64,000 nt of DNA. Source: Scylla paramamosain. Lineage: Eukaryota; Arthropoda; Malacostraca; Decapoda; Portunidae. Of the stretch, positions 11,140 through 23,310 are shown one piece after another (the first letter of the stretch is position 1; every line of letters starts with the position of its first letter). The notes beneath the pieces are model-generated. The model saw only the letters and a list, made by a program, of their open reading frames with translations. It had not been told where the DNA came from and ran no database searches. The position numbers were made by a program, and so were the translations under genes. The stretch covers positions 516,001 through 580,000 of the forward strand of contig NW_026973671.1 in assembly GCF_035594125.1 (NCBI RefSeq). Reading direction: 5' to 3'.

Positions 11140-13990
11140 TTTTCTTCATTAACTTGTGTAACATTTGTGGTCCTGGATCTAATTTTTGATCAGTAGAATA
11201 CCACCTCTCCTCTACTAAACCTCGTCATCTTTTCCTCACTGAAACACAGGTGTCTGAGGCAACTGACAGTAACCCATTTTCTGTTCCCTCCAACTTTCCG
11301 TCTCCATATTCAGTCCAAAGTTGAATGTTGTGTCTATGTGCGCAATGACTTAACCTGCTTTCGTGCCCCACGCTCTTGAATCTTCTGAGTTTTCCACCAT
11401 CTGGCTATGACTACAGTCACTCTCTAAATTTATCTGTGCTGTATACCTCTCACCTAACTCCTCTGACTATAAGAAATTTTTTGACTACTTAATTTCCATA
11501 GTGGAGCACATTCTGTCTCTCTTCCCTTTTGCAGAGATCTCCATTCTTGGAGACTTCAATATTAATCACCAGCTTTGACTTTCCTCTCCCTTCACTGACC
11601 ATCCTGGTGAACTAGCCTTCAACTTTGCTATCCTCCACAACCTAGAGCAATTGGTACAACACCCTACTTGTGTTCCTTACCATCTTGGAGATACACCCAA
11701 CATTCTTGACCTTTTCCTGACCTCTACTCTAATCCTTCTGCTTATGCTGTCACCCTTTCTTCTCCGTTGGGCTCCTCCGATCACAATCTCATATCTGTAT
11801 CTTGTCCTATCGCTCCAGTCCCTCCTCAGGATCCCCATAAGTGGAGGTGCCTCTAGCATTTTGTCTCGGCTAGTTGGGGGACCTGAGGAGGTATTTTGTT
11901 GATTTTCCTTGGAATGACCACTGCTTCTTTGTCAGAGACCCGTGTCTGTGTGTTGATTGCATAACAGAGGTGATAGTGTCTGGCATGGAGGCGTACGTTC
12001 CTCACTGTTTTTCTCGACCTAAACCTTCCAAACCTTGGTTTAACACCGCTTGTTCTTGTGCAATACATGATAGAGAGGTGGCCCACAAAAAATTACTCGA
12101 GCCTTCCATCACCAGAATCTCGTGTGCTTTATATTTCTGCTAAAAACCATGCCAAGTGTATTCTCTGACTAGCCAAAAACTTCTTCATTGATAGAAAGTG
12201 TCAGTCTTTCAAGATCTAACTCCCCTCGTGACTTCTCACATCTAGTCAAAGATATCTCCAATAACTTTTCTTTTTTTCCCTCCTTTGTTTTAGCCAGATG
12301 GCACTACTATCACATCCATCTCTAAAGCTGAACTCTTTGCTCAGACCTTTGTTAAAAACACTACCGTAGGCCTTGTTCCTTCCTCTCTTCCACCCTCTGA
12401 CTACTTCATGCCTTCGCTGGCATAAACCCTCAGAAGGCTTATGGACCTTATACGAGTCCCTCCTATTATTCTCTGAAACTGCACCTCTGTGCTTGCTCTT
12501 GTTTAGTCAAACTCTTTCAACTCTGTCTGTCAACATCTACCTTTCCTTCTTGTTGGAAGTTTGCCTACATTCCTAAAAAATTCCTAAGAAGGGTGAGTGT
12601 TCTAATCCCTCAAACTACCATCCTATTGCTTTAATTTCCTGCCTATTTTAAGTTTTTTTAATCTATCCTCAACAGGAAGATTCTTAAACATCTATCACTT
12701 CACAACCTTCTATCTGATTACCAGTATGGGTTCTGTCAAGGCTGCTATACTGGTGATACTTTGGCTTTCCTTACTGAGTCTTGGTCATCCTCTTTTAGAG
12801 ATTTTGGTGAAACTTTTGCTGTTGCCTTGGACATATCAAAAGCTTTTGATAGAGTCTGGCACAAAGCTTTGATTTCCAAACTACCCTCCTATGGCTTCTA
12901 TCCTTCTCTCTGTAACTTCATCTCAAGTTTCCTTTCTGACCGTTCTATTGCTACTGTGGTAGGCAGTCATTGTTCTTCTAAATCTATTAGTAATGGTGTT
13001 CCTCAAGGTTCTGTCCTGTCACTCACTCTCTTCCTATTATTCATCTATAATCTTCTAAACCAAACTTCTTGTCCTATCCACTCCGAAGCTGATGATACCA
13101 CCCTGCACTTTTCCATGTCTCTAGATGTCCAACCCTTCAGTTCACACAGGGAAGCCACAGAATGCCTGACTTCTAATCTCTCTAAAATTTCTGATTGGGG
13201 CAGAACAAACTTGGTATTGTTCAGTACCTCAAAAACTTAATTCCTCCATTTATCAACTTAACACAACCTTCCAGACAAGTATCCCCTCTTCTTCAGTGGC
13301 ACTCAACTGTCCCTCTTTTCTACATTGAACATCCTGTCTTTTACTTACAATCTAAACTGAAAACTTCACATCTCATCTCTAGCTAAAACAGCTATGAAGT
13401 TAGGTGTTCTGAGACATCACTAGTTTTCTCACCCTTCCAGCTGCTAACTCTATACTGGGGCCTTATCCATCCATGTATGGAGTATGCTTCACATGACTAG
13501 GGTGGTTCCACTCATACTGCTTTTCCAGACAGGGTGGAATCAAAAGCTTTTCATCTCATCAACTCCTCTCCTCTAACTGACTGTCTTCAGCCTCTTTTCT
13601 CAACTCCACAGTGTTACATCTCTAGCTGTCTTCTACCACTATTTTCATGCTAACTGCTTTTCTGATCTTGCCAACTGCATGCCTTCCACTCCTCCTATGG
13701 CCTCACTGCACAAAACTTTCTTTTCTCTCTCTCCTATTCTGTCCACCTCTCTAATGCAGGAGTTAACCAGTATTCTCAATCATTCATCACTTTCTCTGGT
13801 AAAATCTGGAACTCCCTGCCTGCTTCTGTATTTCCACCTTCCTGTGACTTGAATTCCTTCAAGAGGGGAGGTTTCAACATGCCTGTGCTTCAACTTTTGA
13901 CTACTGCTTCGGACCTTGCTCAGGGATTGGCATCTCAGTGTTTTTTTTTTTTTCCTTGGTGTCCCTCCTACATTAAGAAAAAAAAAAAGC
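11140..13990 (+). mobile_element. Non-LTR family A copy: endonuclease plus reverse transcriptase, decayed
   Basis: From 11200 to about 11880 broken frames encode an apurinic-type endonuclease (ISILGDFNI at 11530; ILDLFLTS at 11703). From 12640 to 13240 a longer frame gives the polymerase: LAFLTESWSSSFRDF, LDISKAFDRVWHKA, GVPQGSVLS and HSEADDTTLHF. The catalytic motif, YADD in the sister copy at 50.1 kb, is EADD here. C-terminal pieces reach about 13850 and a T-run/A-run 3' region ends near 13990. In the full-length state the enzyme nicks DNA and reverse-transcribes its own RNA in the nucleus. Many stops and shifts, and truncation of the 5' end in the TA array, mark this copy as dead. Confidence 0.85.
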
Positions 13991-14650
13991 AGCCCTCCCT
14001 GTATTTCTTTTTTTCCCTCTTTCCAGGAGAGTCTGGCTCTCTGTGAGGACCACAGCCATCCACCCACCAGCAGTAGTGTTAGAGTCATCCAGCCCTCATC
14101 TGCTGGTGTTGCTGGGGCCTCTGGATTCATTGTTGCTGTGGGTGCATCATGTGAAGTTTTAGCAGTGGACATCAGTTTTTGAAGTCATCCATCTTACAGA
14201 TGACATCACCCAGTGGTGAATAACTGTTGCCACTCATTCATGTTAACATGTATTCAATTTTGTTCTTCAGTGCATACCTATGAACATTGTATGTACATTT
14301 AGCATATGAGCCATACTTTTGAATGGTCTGTATTACAGTTGATTAATATGGTAATTAAATGCCTTATTTGTGCAGTACATTATTAGTGGACAATTTGTTT
14401 AACCCTCATTTGTATGCTGTTACTTCAGCTGCCCAGCAAAACTGCAGCAGAAGGCTACTTTGGCTTATTTTTTGAGGAATACATCTCTCAGGTATTTAAA
14501 ATACTGATTCCAAAAGTGTGTCTTGACACCACCTTGGGTATAGTGGAAAGGTCCAAGGAGCAAATGAGGAAAAAGGACACAGCAGGATAGCAAGACATGT
14601 AACCTGACACACCGTCAATCATCACCGTCTGCTATGTGTAGTGCTACTTC
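13991..14650. other. No gene seen
   Basis: Ordinary sequence. A short open stretch at 14040-14180 is Ser/Ala-rich and has no motif. Confidence 0.4.
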
Positions 14651-15270
14651 ATTTCAAATACTAAAAGATGAAGCAAAACCTGCCATTTAGTACTGCTAAT
14701 TAACAGCTTCTATAAATATTTCCTGTGTTTTTATGTACTGGAAGAAGAGACACTGAACAGTGGGTAAAATAGTAATTCAGTCTTTGAGACGTGTGAAATG
14801 TGGTAAAACATGATCCCGTAGGAGTGCCTCAATGTAATTCAGTCTTTGAAACGTGTGAAATGTGGTAAACATGATCCCGTAGGAGTGCCTCAATGTAAAC
14901 ACAGTTTTCAAGTGGTTTGGTGGCAAGGCTGGCTCTGTCAACAATCCCCAAGGCCATCACTGCTGCACAACTGTATCTTCCCAGCAGAAAGATATCTAAG
15001 TGTTATATGGTCACCTTCATTTCAGAGGTAAGTGGGTTGCTCCTTTCTGTGTCACTCTACAAGGCTTCTCTTACTAGATCGGTGACAAAGAGAATACCTG
15101 CATGATCTACATGGTATCTTTTGATGAGTTCTGTGTCATAAGTTCATACAATATATCCTATCTGGGTAAATAATTCCTGAGCTGGAGTTGTTGTGAGTGA
15201 CCATCTTGGCAGCAGGAGCATCTGTCATAAGCTGCTAAGACAGGGTGGACTCAGTCTTACCATCCCATGT
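14651..15270. mobile_element. Internal part of the Tigger-like MITE found at 34.6-35.3 kb
   Basis: Long stretches align in order with 34690-35230, for example CTATAAATATTTCCT, ATCACTGCTGCACAACTG, TATCTAAGTGTTAT, GAGTGGGTTGCTCC-like sequence, GGTGACAAAGAGAA and TATCTTTTGATGAGT. The terminal inverted repeats visible in the other copy are missing here. No coding capacity. Confidence 0.7.
14772..14894. repeat. 62-bp perfect-period tandem duplication inside the MITE copy
   Basis: GTAATTCAGTCTTTGA starts at 14772 and again at 14834. The two 62-bp units differ at very few positions. The other MITE copy has a single unit at about 34790, so the duplication happened after the two separated. Confidence 0.9.
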
Positions 15271-15385
15271 GGATTTAAGACCTGGCTATGACATATTTCA
15301 TAGCTAAGACTTGCTACAACTGCTTCATAACTCTTAGAATAGACTACAAGAAGAGATGTGAGGCAAGGACTGTACACATGACTTT

Positions 15386-17570
15386 TTTTTAAGGGTCACT
15401 AGCCAAGGGAAACAAGAGGAAAAAAGATCCCACTAAGGGGCCAGTCCTGAAAGAGATGTCAAGAGAATCATCAAAAACTGAAGGATAAGTGTCTTAAAAC
15501 CTCCTGCTTGAAAGAGTTGAAGTCACAAGAAGAAGGAAATAGAGAAGCAGGCAGGGAGTTCGAGTTTACCAGAGAAGAGGATGAATGATTGAGAATACTG
15601 GTTAATTCTTGCATTAGAGAGATGGACAGAATAAGGATGAAAGAAAGAAGAAAGTCTTGATGTCTCAGAATGGCTAAACTCATAGAAGCTGTTCTAGCTA
15701 GAGATGAGATGTGAAGTTTCCAGTTTAGATTATAAGTAAAGGATAGACTGGGGATGTTCAGTGTAGAAGGGGGGACAGTTGAGTGTCACTGAAGTAGAAG
15801 GGGGGCGACAGCTGAGTGTCATTGAAGAAGAGAAGATAGTTGTCTGGAAGGCTGTGTTGAGTTGACAGATGGAGGAATTGAGTTTTTAAGGCATTGAACA
15901 ATACCAGTTTGCTCTGCCTCAATCAGAAATTTTAGAAAAATCAGAAGTCAGATGGTCTCTAGCTTCCCAGTGTGAACTATTTACTTCCTGAAGGGTTGGA
16001 TGTCTATGAAAAGATGTGCAAAAGTGCAGGGTGGTATCATCAGCTTAGGAGTGGATAGGACAAGAAGTTTTGGGTGACAGGACAGAACCATGAGGAATAC
16101 CACTGTTAATAGATTTAGAACAACAGTAACCCTCTACCACAGCAGCAATAGAACGGTCAGAAAAGAAACCTGGGATGAAGTTACAGAGGATAGAAGCCGT
16201 AGGAAGGTAGTTTGGAAATCAAAGCTTTGTGCCAGACTCAATCAAAAGCTTTTGATATGTCTAAGGCAACAGCAAGAGTTTCACCAAAATTTTTAAAAGA
16301 GGATGACCAAGATTCAGTAAGGAAAGGGAGGTCACCAGTAGAGCAGCCTTGACGGAACCCATACTGGCGATCAGATAGAAGGTTGTGAAGTGATAGATGT
16401 TTAAGAATCTTCCTGTTGAGGACAGATTAAAAAACTTTAGATAAGCAGGAAATTAAAGCAATAGAATGGTAGTTTGAGGGATTAGAATGGTCACCCTTTT
16501 TAGGAATAGGCTGAATGTAAGCAAACTTCCAGCAAGAAGAAAAGGTAGATATTGATAGACAGAGCTGAAAGACTTTGACTAGGCAAGGTGCAAACATGGA
16601 GGTACAGTTTTGAAGAACAAAAGTAAGGACCCCATCAGGTCCATAAGCCTTCCAAGGGTTTAGGCCAGTGAGGGCATGGAGAATATCACTGTGAAGGATT
16701 TTAATAAGTAGTATGAAGTAATCAGAGGGTGGAGGAGAGGGAGGAACAAGGCCTGAATCATCCAAGGTAGAGTTTTTAGCAAAGGTTTGAGCAAATAGTC
16801 AGCTTTAGAAATAGATGAGATGGCAGTGATGCCATCAGGTTTAAATAAAGGAGGGAAAGATGAAGAAGCAAAGTTATTAGAGATGTTTTTTGGCTAGATG
16901 CAAGAAATCATGAAGGGAGCTAAATCTTTAAAGATTTAGATTTTTGGAGAACAGAGTTGGCATGGTTCTGGGCAGAAATATAAAGTGCATGAGATTCTGG
17001 TGATGGAAGGCTCAAGTACCTTTTGTGGGCCACCTCTCTATCATGTATAGCACGAGAACAAGCTGTGTTGAACCAAGGTTTGGAAGGTTTAGGTCAAGAA
17101 AAAGAGTGAGGAATCTACACTTCCATGCCAGACACTATCACCTCTGTTATGCGCTCAGCACACAGAGATGGTAATACCTCCTCAGCTCCCTCTGATTATC
17201 AGAGGCAAAATGCCAGAGCCACCTTCACTTAGGGGGATCCTGAGTAGGGAGTGGAGTGACAGGACAAGATACAGATATGAGATTGTGATCAGAGGAGCCC
17301 AATGGAGAAAATAAGGTGACAGCATGAGGATCAGAGGTTAGGTAAAGGTCAAGAATGTTGGGCATATCTCCAAGATGGTCAGGAATAAAAGTAGGGTGTT
17401 GCACAGATTGCTCTTGGTCGTGGAGGATATCAAAGTTAATTAAAGGCTAGTTTGCCAGGATGGTCAATGAAGGGAGAGGAAAGCCAAAGCTGGTGGTGAA
17501 CACTGAAGTCTCCGAGAATGCTGATCTCTGCAAAAGGGAAGAGAGCCAGAATGTGCTCCACCTTGGAAGT
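15386..17570 (-). mobile_element. Non-LTR family A copy on the minus strand, decayed
   Basis: The minus strand runs from endonuclease motifs near 17500 (FPFAEISILGDFSVHHQLWL) through polymerase pieces (GLNPWKAYGPDGV at about 16640; WKFAYIQPIPKKGDHSNPSN at about 16500) to a C-terminal region and a 3' end at 15386. Over 2 kb it matches the family A copies at 11.1 kb and 49.2 kb. Every domain is broken by stops or shifts. A short minus-strand piece at 15730-15840 holds a local duplication of the word GAGTGTCA..GAAG. Confidence 0.85.
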
Positions 17571-18240
17571 TAACCAACCAACAACACAATGGGACAAAAC
17601 TCCAGCCTCAGCAGCATCTTGCACCACCACAACACAACACTCATTGAGAATCACTTATTACTTGTATGAGGCAAGTGTGGACACAACAACAGCAACTTGT
17701 GTTAGCAAGCTTGACAAGAACACCATAGTGCACCTCCCTGCATGAAGCTGAGGGGTGTATGCACAGTTGGAAGCCTCAACCTTCATCACCCAGTAGCTGC
17801 CACCTCCCTGTGAAGCACCAATAGCCTGATGCAGAACTCAGGACACCAGTTCATACACTCAGCCACAGATCAAAGCATTAAGCCAACTGTGGCTCTGTAT
17901 TCTCAAACACTTTGGTGTTGTATCTTAATAACACTTAACTGGATGAAGTTGAAGTTATTGGACTTTCAAGATTCTAATGATACTTTAAAAAAGGATTTTC
18001 CACTAGTGATAAAAATATCCAGGGGGAACCTGACTCTGTAAACCTCTGTAAATCTCATCTCTGTAAACCTTGGAGATTGTTGCAGTGAAAGCCCACAGTG
18101 TTTAAGAGTAGTGTTACCAAGCAGGGAAGCCTCAAGTCCAAGCAACAATCAGGTCCTGAAGAATACAGCCTCAGTGTTGTGGTCAGCAGTGGCAGAGGAG
18201 TGAGGGTGGTGATGGGAGGCTTCTACCACTACTGGAAGTG
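17571..18240. other. 3' flank of the minus-strand gene
   Basis: Non-coding sequence. It follows the stop codon of the terminal exon at 18241 and would hold its 3' UTR. No clear AATAAA was found close to the stop. Confidence 0.4.
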
Positions 18241-18323
18241 TCAAAGAGCTGTCTTGCTGGCATCCTGAACCATCTTCTCCAGCTCCAGGTCAGCCATCAG
18301 CTGCTCCAGAGGCTCCACTCCTG
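18241..18323 (-). CDS. Gene 1 terminal exon (C-terminus, unknown protein)
   Basis: The acceptor TGCTTCCCCCTTACAG has a good pyrimidine tract. The 83-nt coding part starts with two bases completing a codon (phase 1) and reads GVEPLEQLMADLELEKMVQD, then ASKTAL and TGA. The preceding exon at 21763-21857 ends one base into a codon with G, so the junction makes GCA (Ala) and keeps the frame. The peptide is acidic, helical in character and not low-complexity, unlike most frames in this window. I do not recognise the family. Confidence rests on splice sites and phase agreement across several exons. Confidence 0.6.
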
Positions 18324-20393
18324 CTGTAAGGGGGAAGCAATAATGTAGGTTACCTGGCAGGGGACTATCATGTGACACTGCTTCACTAAGTCTGTAATAA
18401 CAGTTTTGCCAGCTGAGGAAACAAGAACATGGCAACACGGCCACTGACCGACGCTGTCACTGGTCTGTGCATTGCCTGTCTTGTTTTGAAAAGTGTGGCT
18501 AAACTTACATATTTCTACTGAAGCCCTTACTTGACTATAATGTTTCTGAATATACAGCTTACAATAATCATGTATTCTACATTATCTAATAGTTTTTGAT
18601 AGAAATAAAGCAACTTTTGCTGGGGATTCTAACCTGAACAGCACTGAATGCTTAAATCTAATGCACCTCCTGCCAAGTCAATGGAGTGTAAAATATTTAT
18701 GTATTTTAATCCTTTTTTTGCATATGGTGGTGGGAGAGCTCCACTGCTCCTGTGGGGGAATGCATGCCATCACACTGCAGCAGCATTTCAGCCAGCCTGT
18801 CCTGGCCACACAATGACTACACAGGTCAGTAAACAGGCCACAGTGGTGGCTTCAATAAGTGTTTGGGAATAATACAGTTATCATTTTGTCATGTTTTAAT
18901 CTTACCACAGTCAGTGTGCTTGGGTGGTGCAGAGCAACAGTTTCTTAGTGGCTGCAGCATGAGTGACATGTTCCATAGCGATCTTGTATGGGAGTGTCAT
19001 ATTGCACATTTAGTAAACATAGGAGATAAGCTGTAGTCACCAAGTGTTTCCACATCCCTGCCACTACTTAGTGAACTACCCACAGCAAACCCATGACCAC
19101 AGAGAGAGGGGTGACTCACAGTATCAGCACTGAATAGTGACAAGACCCATACTCACCAGTCTGATATCACACACTGTGCCAAGGGCAGTACATAACAGGC
19201 TGAGTGATACACTACGTGGCACTGCCTGTACTGCCAGGTGACAGCTGGTCTGGGTGACGGTGCAACACAGGGACCAGCGCCAGTCCACTTCCCACTGCAT
19301 TATGAGTATTATTGTTATTTTTCATGTTTTAGAATTCATATATGATCTTTATGCAAATGGAGAGAAGAAGAGAGAAAAAACTGCTTAACACAGGCAAAAT
19401 CACAAGGGTAGGAGTTGCAATCAAAACAATACAGGAATACAAATGGCAAGTGCCAAAATAATGTTTGATGCTTCATGACAGAATTGTAAAAGTTTGCTCA
19501 GTGGCAGCCTGGTGACTGTTGAGAGCAGTGTCATGCATCCAGCAACTCACTCAAAGTTGAGACCATCCACCAGAACCACTGACCAACACTCATCTCTCAA
19601 TTACAGATAAAGCATTTTGAAAAGCATCATCTCATTTCTTTCCAATAATTTAAACAGATGTGCACTGGTATGGATTACATTATCTTTGCAATGGATGGCA
19701 GAAAAGAATTAACTGAAGGACACACTGGAGTACTGTGACTTTACACAAGACAGACTGCAGTGGAGGGAACAGCAAGGATTACAGGTGTTAGGAGATGTGT
19801 GCAGAAGTGGCTGACAAAGTGTTGGGGAGGGGACACTAACACAAGAAGAGGCCAGAGTGAGGGCACAAGACATCAGGATGCATACTAAATGTTATGAAAC
19901 ATTGAGAGGATACCCATCCTCAAATAACAGCAGGAGGACTGTGAGAACAAAACACCCACACACACGTGTCTACCAGAGTGGCCCACCGCTGCCTACACAA
20001 CATCCCTCCCTCACTTTCACAGATGCCATTCTCCCAAAAAATCCCTCACTACCTGTACACATCAAAAGCTTTGGTACACCTGCCAAGAAATAACTACAAT
20101 GGGTATGACAAGCTGGCAACAAGTGTCTTGGACCACTGTGTCTGTGTCCTGTAGTCATGGTAAACATGTGTGCCATGGACAAGGAATGATTCCTTTAGTT
20201 AATTATGGTGTAGGAAATTCAGTGTTTTCAACTAGAAATAAAAAAAAATAAAATCAAAACAATGATTTAGAGTTTTTGCATGACTTGTTCCTTGGGCCAT
20301 TTGAAATGTGCACCAAAAAATCACAACTGCCTGCTGGACTCATAAGAGGACTGGCCACCCCATTCCCCTGATCTTTAACCCCACCGCAAGTAC
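18324..20393. other. Gene 1 intron, no other feature recognised
   Basis: About 2 kb of unique-looking sequence. A stretch at 19162-19234 on the minus strand has an acceptor-like and a strong donor-like end, but its 74-nt length would break the frame of gene 1. Confidence 0.4.
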
Positions 20394-20447
20394 CTGGTCC
20401 ATCACTGAGAGGCACAGGTAGAGGAGGGCAGCCTGGACACCACAAAA
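20394..20447 (-). CDS. Possible 54-nt cassette exon of gene 1
   Basis: Acceptor ATACCTGTCTGCAG and donor CCAG|GTACTT bound 54 nt (18 codons). In phase 1, the phase of every neighbouring junction, it reads LWCPGCPPLPVPLSDGP with split codons at both ends, so it could be included or skipped without changing frame. Proline-rich and unrecognised. The evidence is splice sites plus phase only, so it may be chance. Confidence 0.35.
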
Positions 20448-20621
20448 CTGCAGACAGGTATCAGGGAGGAATGAAATAATTCAAAGCCACAGACACTCAT
20501 GGAACTTGCTGATCTGTCTCCTTCATGTCTTGGGAAAGGTGTAAGAAGGAAGAAGCCAGTCCATTCCTAGTTTCTCTATAATGGTTTTGTTCTCTTCATC
20601 TGAATTGTTTTCATTCACCTG

Positions 20622-20752
20622 TGGTCTTGCAGTTAACAATATCTTGCAATTACTGTCCACCAATCAGGGAGTGAGAGCATCAGTCACCACTAGTGTTACC
20701 ATGCTTGTGGCTATCATGCTGTGAATTTGAAGCATGCATGAACATACAGTAA
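20622..20752 (+). repeat. Paralogous empty-site copy of the hAT insertion region
   Basis: The words GGTCTTGCAG, ACAATAT, ACTGT, GTGAGAGCAT, GTGAATTTGAA and CATGAACATACAGTA occur in the same order here and at 20946-21693. In the second copy a hAT element interrupts them at ACTGTAGAC. Confidence 0.75.
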
Positions 20753-20983
20753 GAAGAGAAGACCAGGACCTGATTGAAAGAGCTTGAGAAAAGACAGTCA
20801 AGGGAAGAAGATGGAGGGAAAGACAGTGAAATGGAGGTATGGAAACGTGGCAGAGCTACAAAGGACGGGAGGCACTGAGGAAGATGCAAGGGACAGAAAC
20901 TTGTACATGGTGCCAACCCCTAACTGTAAGGAAATGGCCAAAAAAGGTCTTGCAGCTGACAATATTTTGTACATACTGTAGAC

Positions 20984-21612
20984 CAGTGGTTCCCAAAGTG
21001 GGCGGTACCGCCCCCCTAGGGGCGGTGGAAAGATGGGGCGGTGAGGAAGAAGGGGGCGGTAGGGGGGCGGCAGTCCGAAGATTTTTGGTTACAAAAAAAA
21101 ATCTGTGACTGCTATCAAGTGCTGTGGAACAAGGTCAAGATGTACTTTATTGCCTTCCCAACATCGTATTTAGTAGAACGGGGCTTCAATGCAGTCGCCT
21201 TGCTTCTTTCCAAGCAAAGAAACCGACTGAAAATTACTGACCGCGGGGATCTACAACTTCTTAGTGAGTTCCAGCCTGATGTTGAGAAGCTTATGTCCCT
21301 GCACCAAGCACATCCATCCCATTAATATTAAGTGTGAGACAATGAAGGTTACTGGTGGAATGTTTATTTACCATTCCATGTTGCTGAAACAGTTAAAACT
21401 GCTAAAAAATAAATTGGTTTACTAAATTCGGTTTTATTTGTGAAATACACATTTGTGTTTAACCTTTCTCTTTTCAAATTGCAGCATACCAAATATCAAG
21501 AAAGAGGTGTTTGTTTCCATATGTGTCTGTGTGTGTGGGGGGGGGGGGGGTACGCTAGGAATTCACCGGGGAGCCAAGGGGGCGCCAGCCTGCAAAAGTT
21601 TGGGAATCACTG
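20984..21612 (+). mobile_element. Non-autonomous hAT element with 8-bp target duplication
   Basis: The 629-bp element starts CAGTGGTTCCCAAAGTGGG and ends with the inverted counterpart TTTGGGAATCACTG. It is flanked on both sides by CTGTAGAC (20976-20983 and 21613-21620), the 8-bp duplication expected of hAT transposons. Inside, a plus-strand frame at about 21100-21325 encodes the conserved C-terminal dimerisation region of a hAT transposase: FPTSYLVERGFNAVALLLSK, then LQLLSEFQPDVEKLMSLHQA and a stop after HPSH. The catalytic part is absent, so this is an internal-deletion derivative of a ZBED5/SCAND3-like hAT. Confidence 0.9.
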
Positions 21613-21762
21613 CTGTAGACCAACCAGTGTGTGAGAGCATCTATCAATTTAAAACTATTTGTGAATTTGAACCACACATGAACATACAGTATACCCCACC
21701 TGTACATGCATCCCAATATCCATTCGTCCATCCACACTGTACAGGCTGTTCCATACACTAAC

Positions 21763-21857
21763 CTTGCTTGATGGAAGAGTGGTCGCACTCCACTTCAAAA
21801 AACTCCAGTGTGTGGCGTCGCCTGTACGTGGTCTGGCTGCCCTCTCCATATTCAGCA
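21763..21857 (-). CDS. Gene 1 internal exon (penultimate)
   Basis: Acceptor GATGCCTTCCCCAG and donor CAAG|GTTAGT bound 95 nt on the minus strand. In the frame set by its neighbours it reads AEYGEGSQTTYRRRHTLEFF and EVECDHSSIKQ. No stop lies in this frame and the other frames are not plausible. It starts with one base that completes a codon left by the 22656-22770 exon (AG+T = Ser) and ends with G, which joins the 18241-18323 exon. Mixed composition with a basic cluster (YRRRHT). Family unknown. Confidence 0.65.
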
Positions 21858-21969
21858 CTGGGGAAGGCATCACACGGCTCACTACAAACACCTCACCTTC
21901 ACACCAGCATCAGTAGGGCACATCACATAATTTCTGCTAAGCTTAATTAATTCAGTGATGTTTCATGTA

Positions 21970-22185
21970 GAGATTTGAAAGAATACAAAGAACAACCACT
22001 AAGATGGTGCCAGAACTGGATGATTTGACACATGATGATAAAGATTAAAAGAAACTCGGATAGAAGAGAGCTTCCTAAATAACACACATCTTTCCACATA
22101 GGAGTAGTGACATATGAAATGGAGAAATGTGTGAAAACCCCTGCAGCTTTAGGGTTAGTCAACCAACCTGAGGAACCAGACAGAA
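21970..22185 (+). mobile_element. CR1-like family B fragment
   Basis: The plus strand encodes ERIQRTTTKMVPELDDLTHD, matching LERVQRAVTKMVPELSKST of the CR1-like copy at 39716. It is followed by FPHRSSDI-like residues near 22090 that match the FPHRSVNKWNEL end of that copy. The sequence between the two is shortened, so this is an internally deleted, dead copy. An AG array follows at 22226. Confidence 0.65.
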
Positions 22186-22223
22186 ATGCCCTTTTGTTAT
22201 GGACAAGAGATGAACCTCAATAT

Positions 22224-22225
<2 letters not shown>

Positions 22226-22302
<77 letters not shown>
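22226..22302. repeat. (AG)n microsatellite
   Basis: Perfect AG repeat of about 38 units. Confidence 0.97.
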
Positions 22303-22304
<2 letters not shown>

Positions 22305-22655
22305 TTCAAATAATGCAAACATATCTTTCCATGTAAATATATAAAGATATAGAATGGATTAAAGGAGGAAGCAGTGAAAGGCAAAAGTGTACATCAATGA
22401 ATAAAAAGGCTGGAAAAATAGACACAGAGCAAATTACAAACTTAGTGGCCACGGAACTTTTACTAATGAACAATTTGGCGAGTCTGTCTGTCAGTGACCT
22501 CACTATCACTAACTCATACACCTGTTGCTGTCAGTGGAGGACAGTGGAGGGGTGGGGGAAGGCACTGCTTCTTCACAGGGTGAGCGTAGCTATAATCCGG
22601 GTCGCCGTGGGAGGGATGGTGACCCTGCCTGGCCAACAGTTCCTGTCCCCGTGAC

Positions 22656-22770
22656 CTGTGGTGGGATGACGCACTTCTGGCCTCGTCCAAACTTTCCTCG
22701 TGACTGGTGGTTGACTCTGTCCTGGAGCGACCGCCACCCACCATGTCAGCCACAGTCTGGTAGTCCCCGT
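22656..22770 (-). CDS. Gene 1 internal exon
   Basis: A branch-point-like GACTAAC and acceptor CTGCCCTGCCCACCAG precede 115 nt ending at CACAG|GTCACG. The donor has C at +3 and is therefore weak. The frame (phase 1 in) reads GDYQTVADMVGGGRSRTEST and TSHEESLDEARSASSHH, a Ser/Glu-rich, low-structure segment. The two leftover bases AG join the T of the next exon to give Ser. The frame stays open past this donor (to about 22520), so a longer exon with another donor is possible. The transposon at 22838 lies just upstream, in the intron. Confidence 0.6.
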
Positions 22771-22837
22771 CTGGTGGGCAGGGCAGTGGTTAGTCAGCTT
22801 GGGGAGCAAACATATGGGTAAATAAGGGAACATATGT

Positions 22838-22866
22838 CGCTCGTTTGCGACAACAACGTCATAACT
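22838..22866 (+). repeat. Left terminal inverted repeat of the transposon
   Basis: 29 bp pairing with 26789-26817. The only differences are two bases near position 18-19 of the repeat. The outer 17 bp are identical. Confidence 0.93.
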
Positions 22867-23208
22867 AAAAAAAAATGGATTTTCGAGTTATCCATATAGA
22901 CATATTCATCTTGAAACGCAGATTTTTTGGCAAAAGTGTCATAATTGTAGTTAAAAAATTGACCGCTAGAGGCGCTAAATGTCATAACGACATAACATAA
23001 TATGTACCAACTTCTTTGCGTGAAGACCGTTACATGTCAGTTGTGCTGTGACCATCGTTGGGGTAACTACACTCACGCTGTCATTTAGAGTGTCATATTT
23101 TGATTTAGAACTATGTTAGTACAAAATGTAAGTACTGAACTTATGAATTATGTTTCATGCAATAATGTGTTATTTTGATGTAATACGTTTTGTCTGCGAA
23201 CATAGAGC

Positions 23209-23310
23209 TCTATATTTTACGTCATTATTCAAAATGTGTCATTATTGGTAAAAACAAACAGATCTATGTTTTACGTCCTAATTCAAAATGTGTCATTATT
23301 GGAAAAAAAC
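23209..23310 (+). repeat. 54-bp direct repeat in the transposon 5' region
   Basis: TCTATATTTTACGTC at 23209 recurs as TCTATGTTTTACGTC at 23263. Both are followed by TTCAAAATGTGTCATTATTGG. The repeat lies between the left end and the first coding exon. Confidence 0.85.

Noticed and set aside
19162..19234. Additional minus-strand exon of gene 1
   Set aside because: Acceptor- and donor-like ends are present, but its 74-nt length would shift the frame between exons that otherwise agree.
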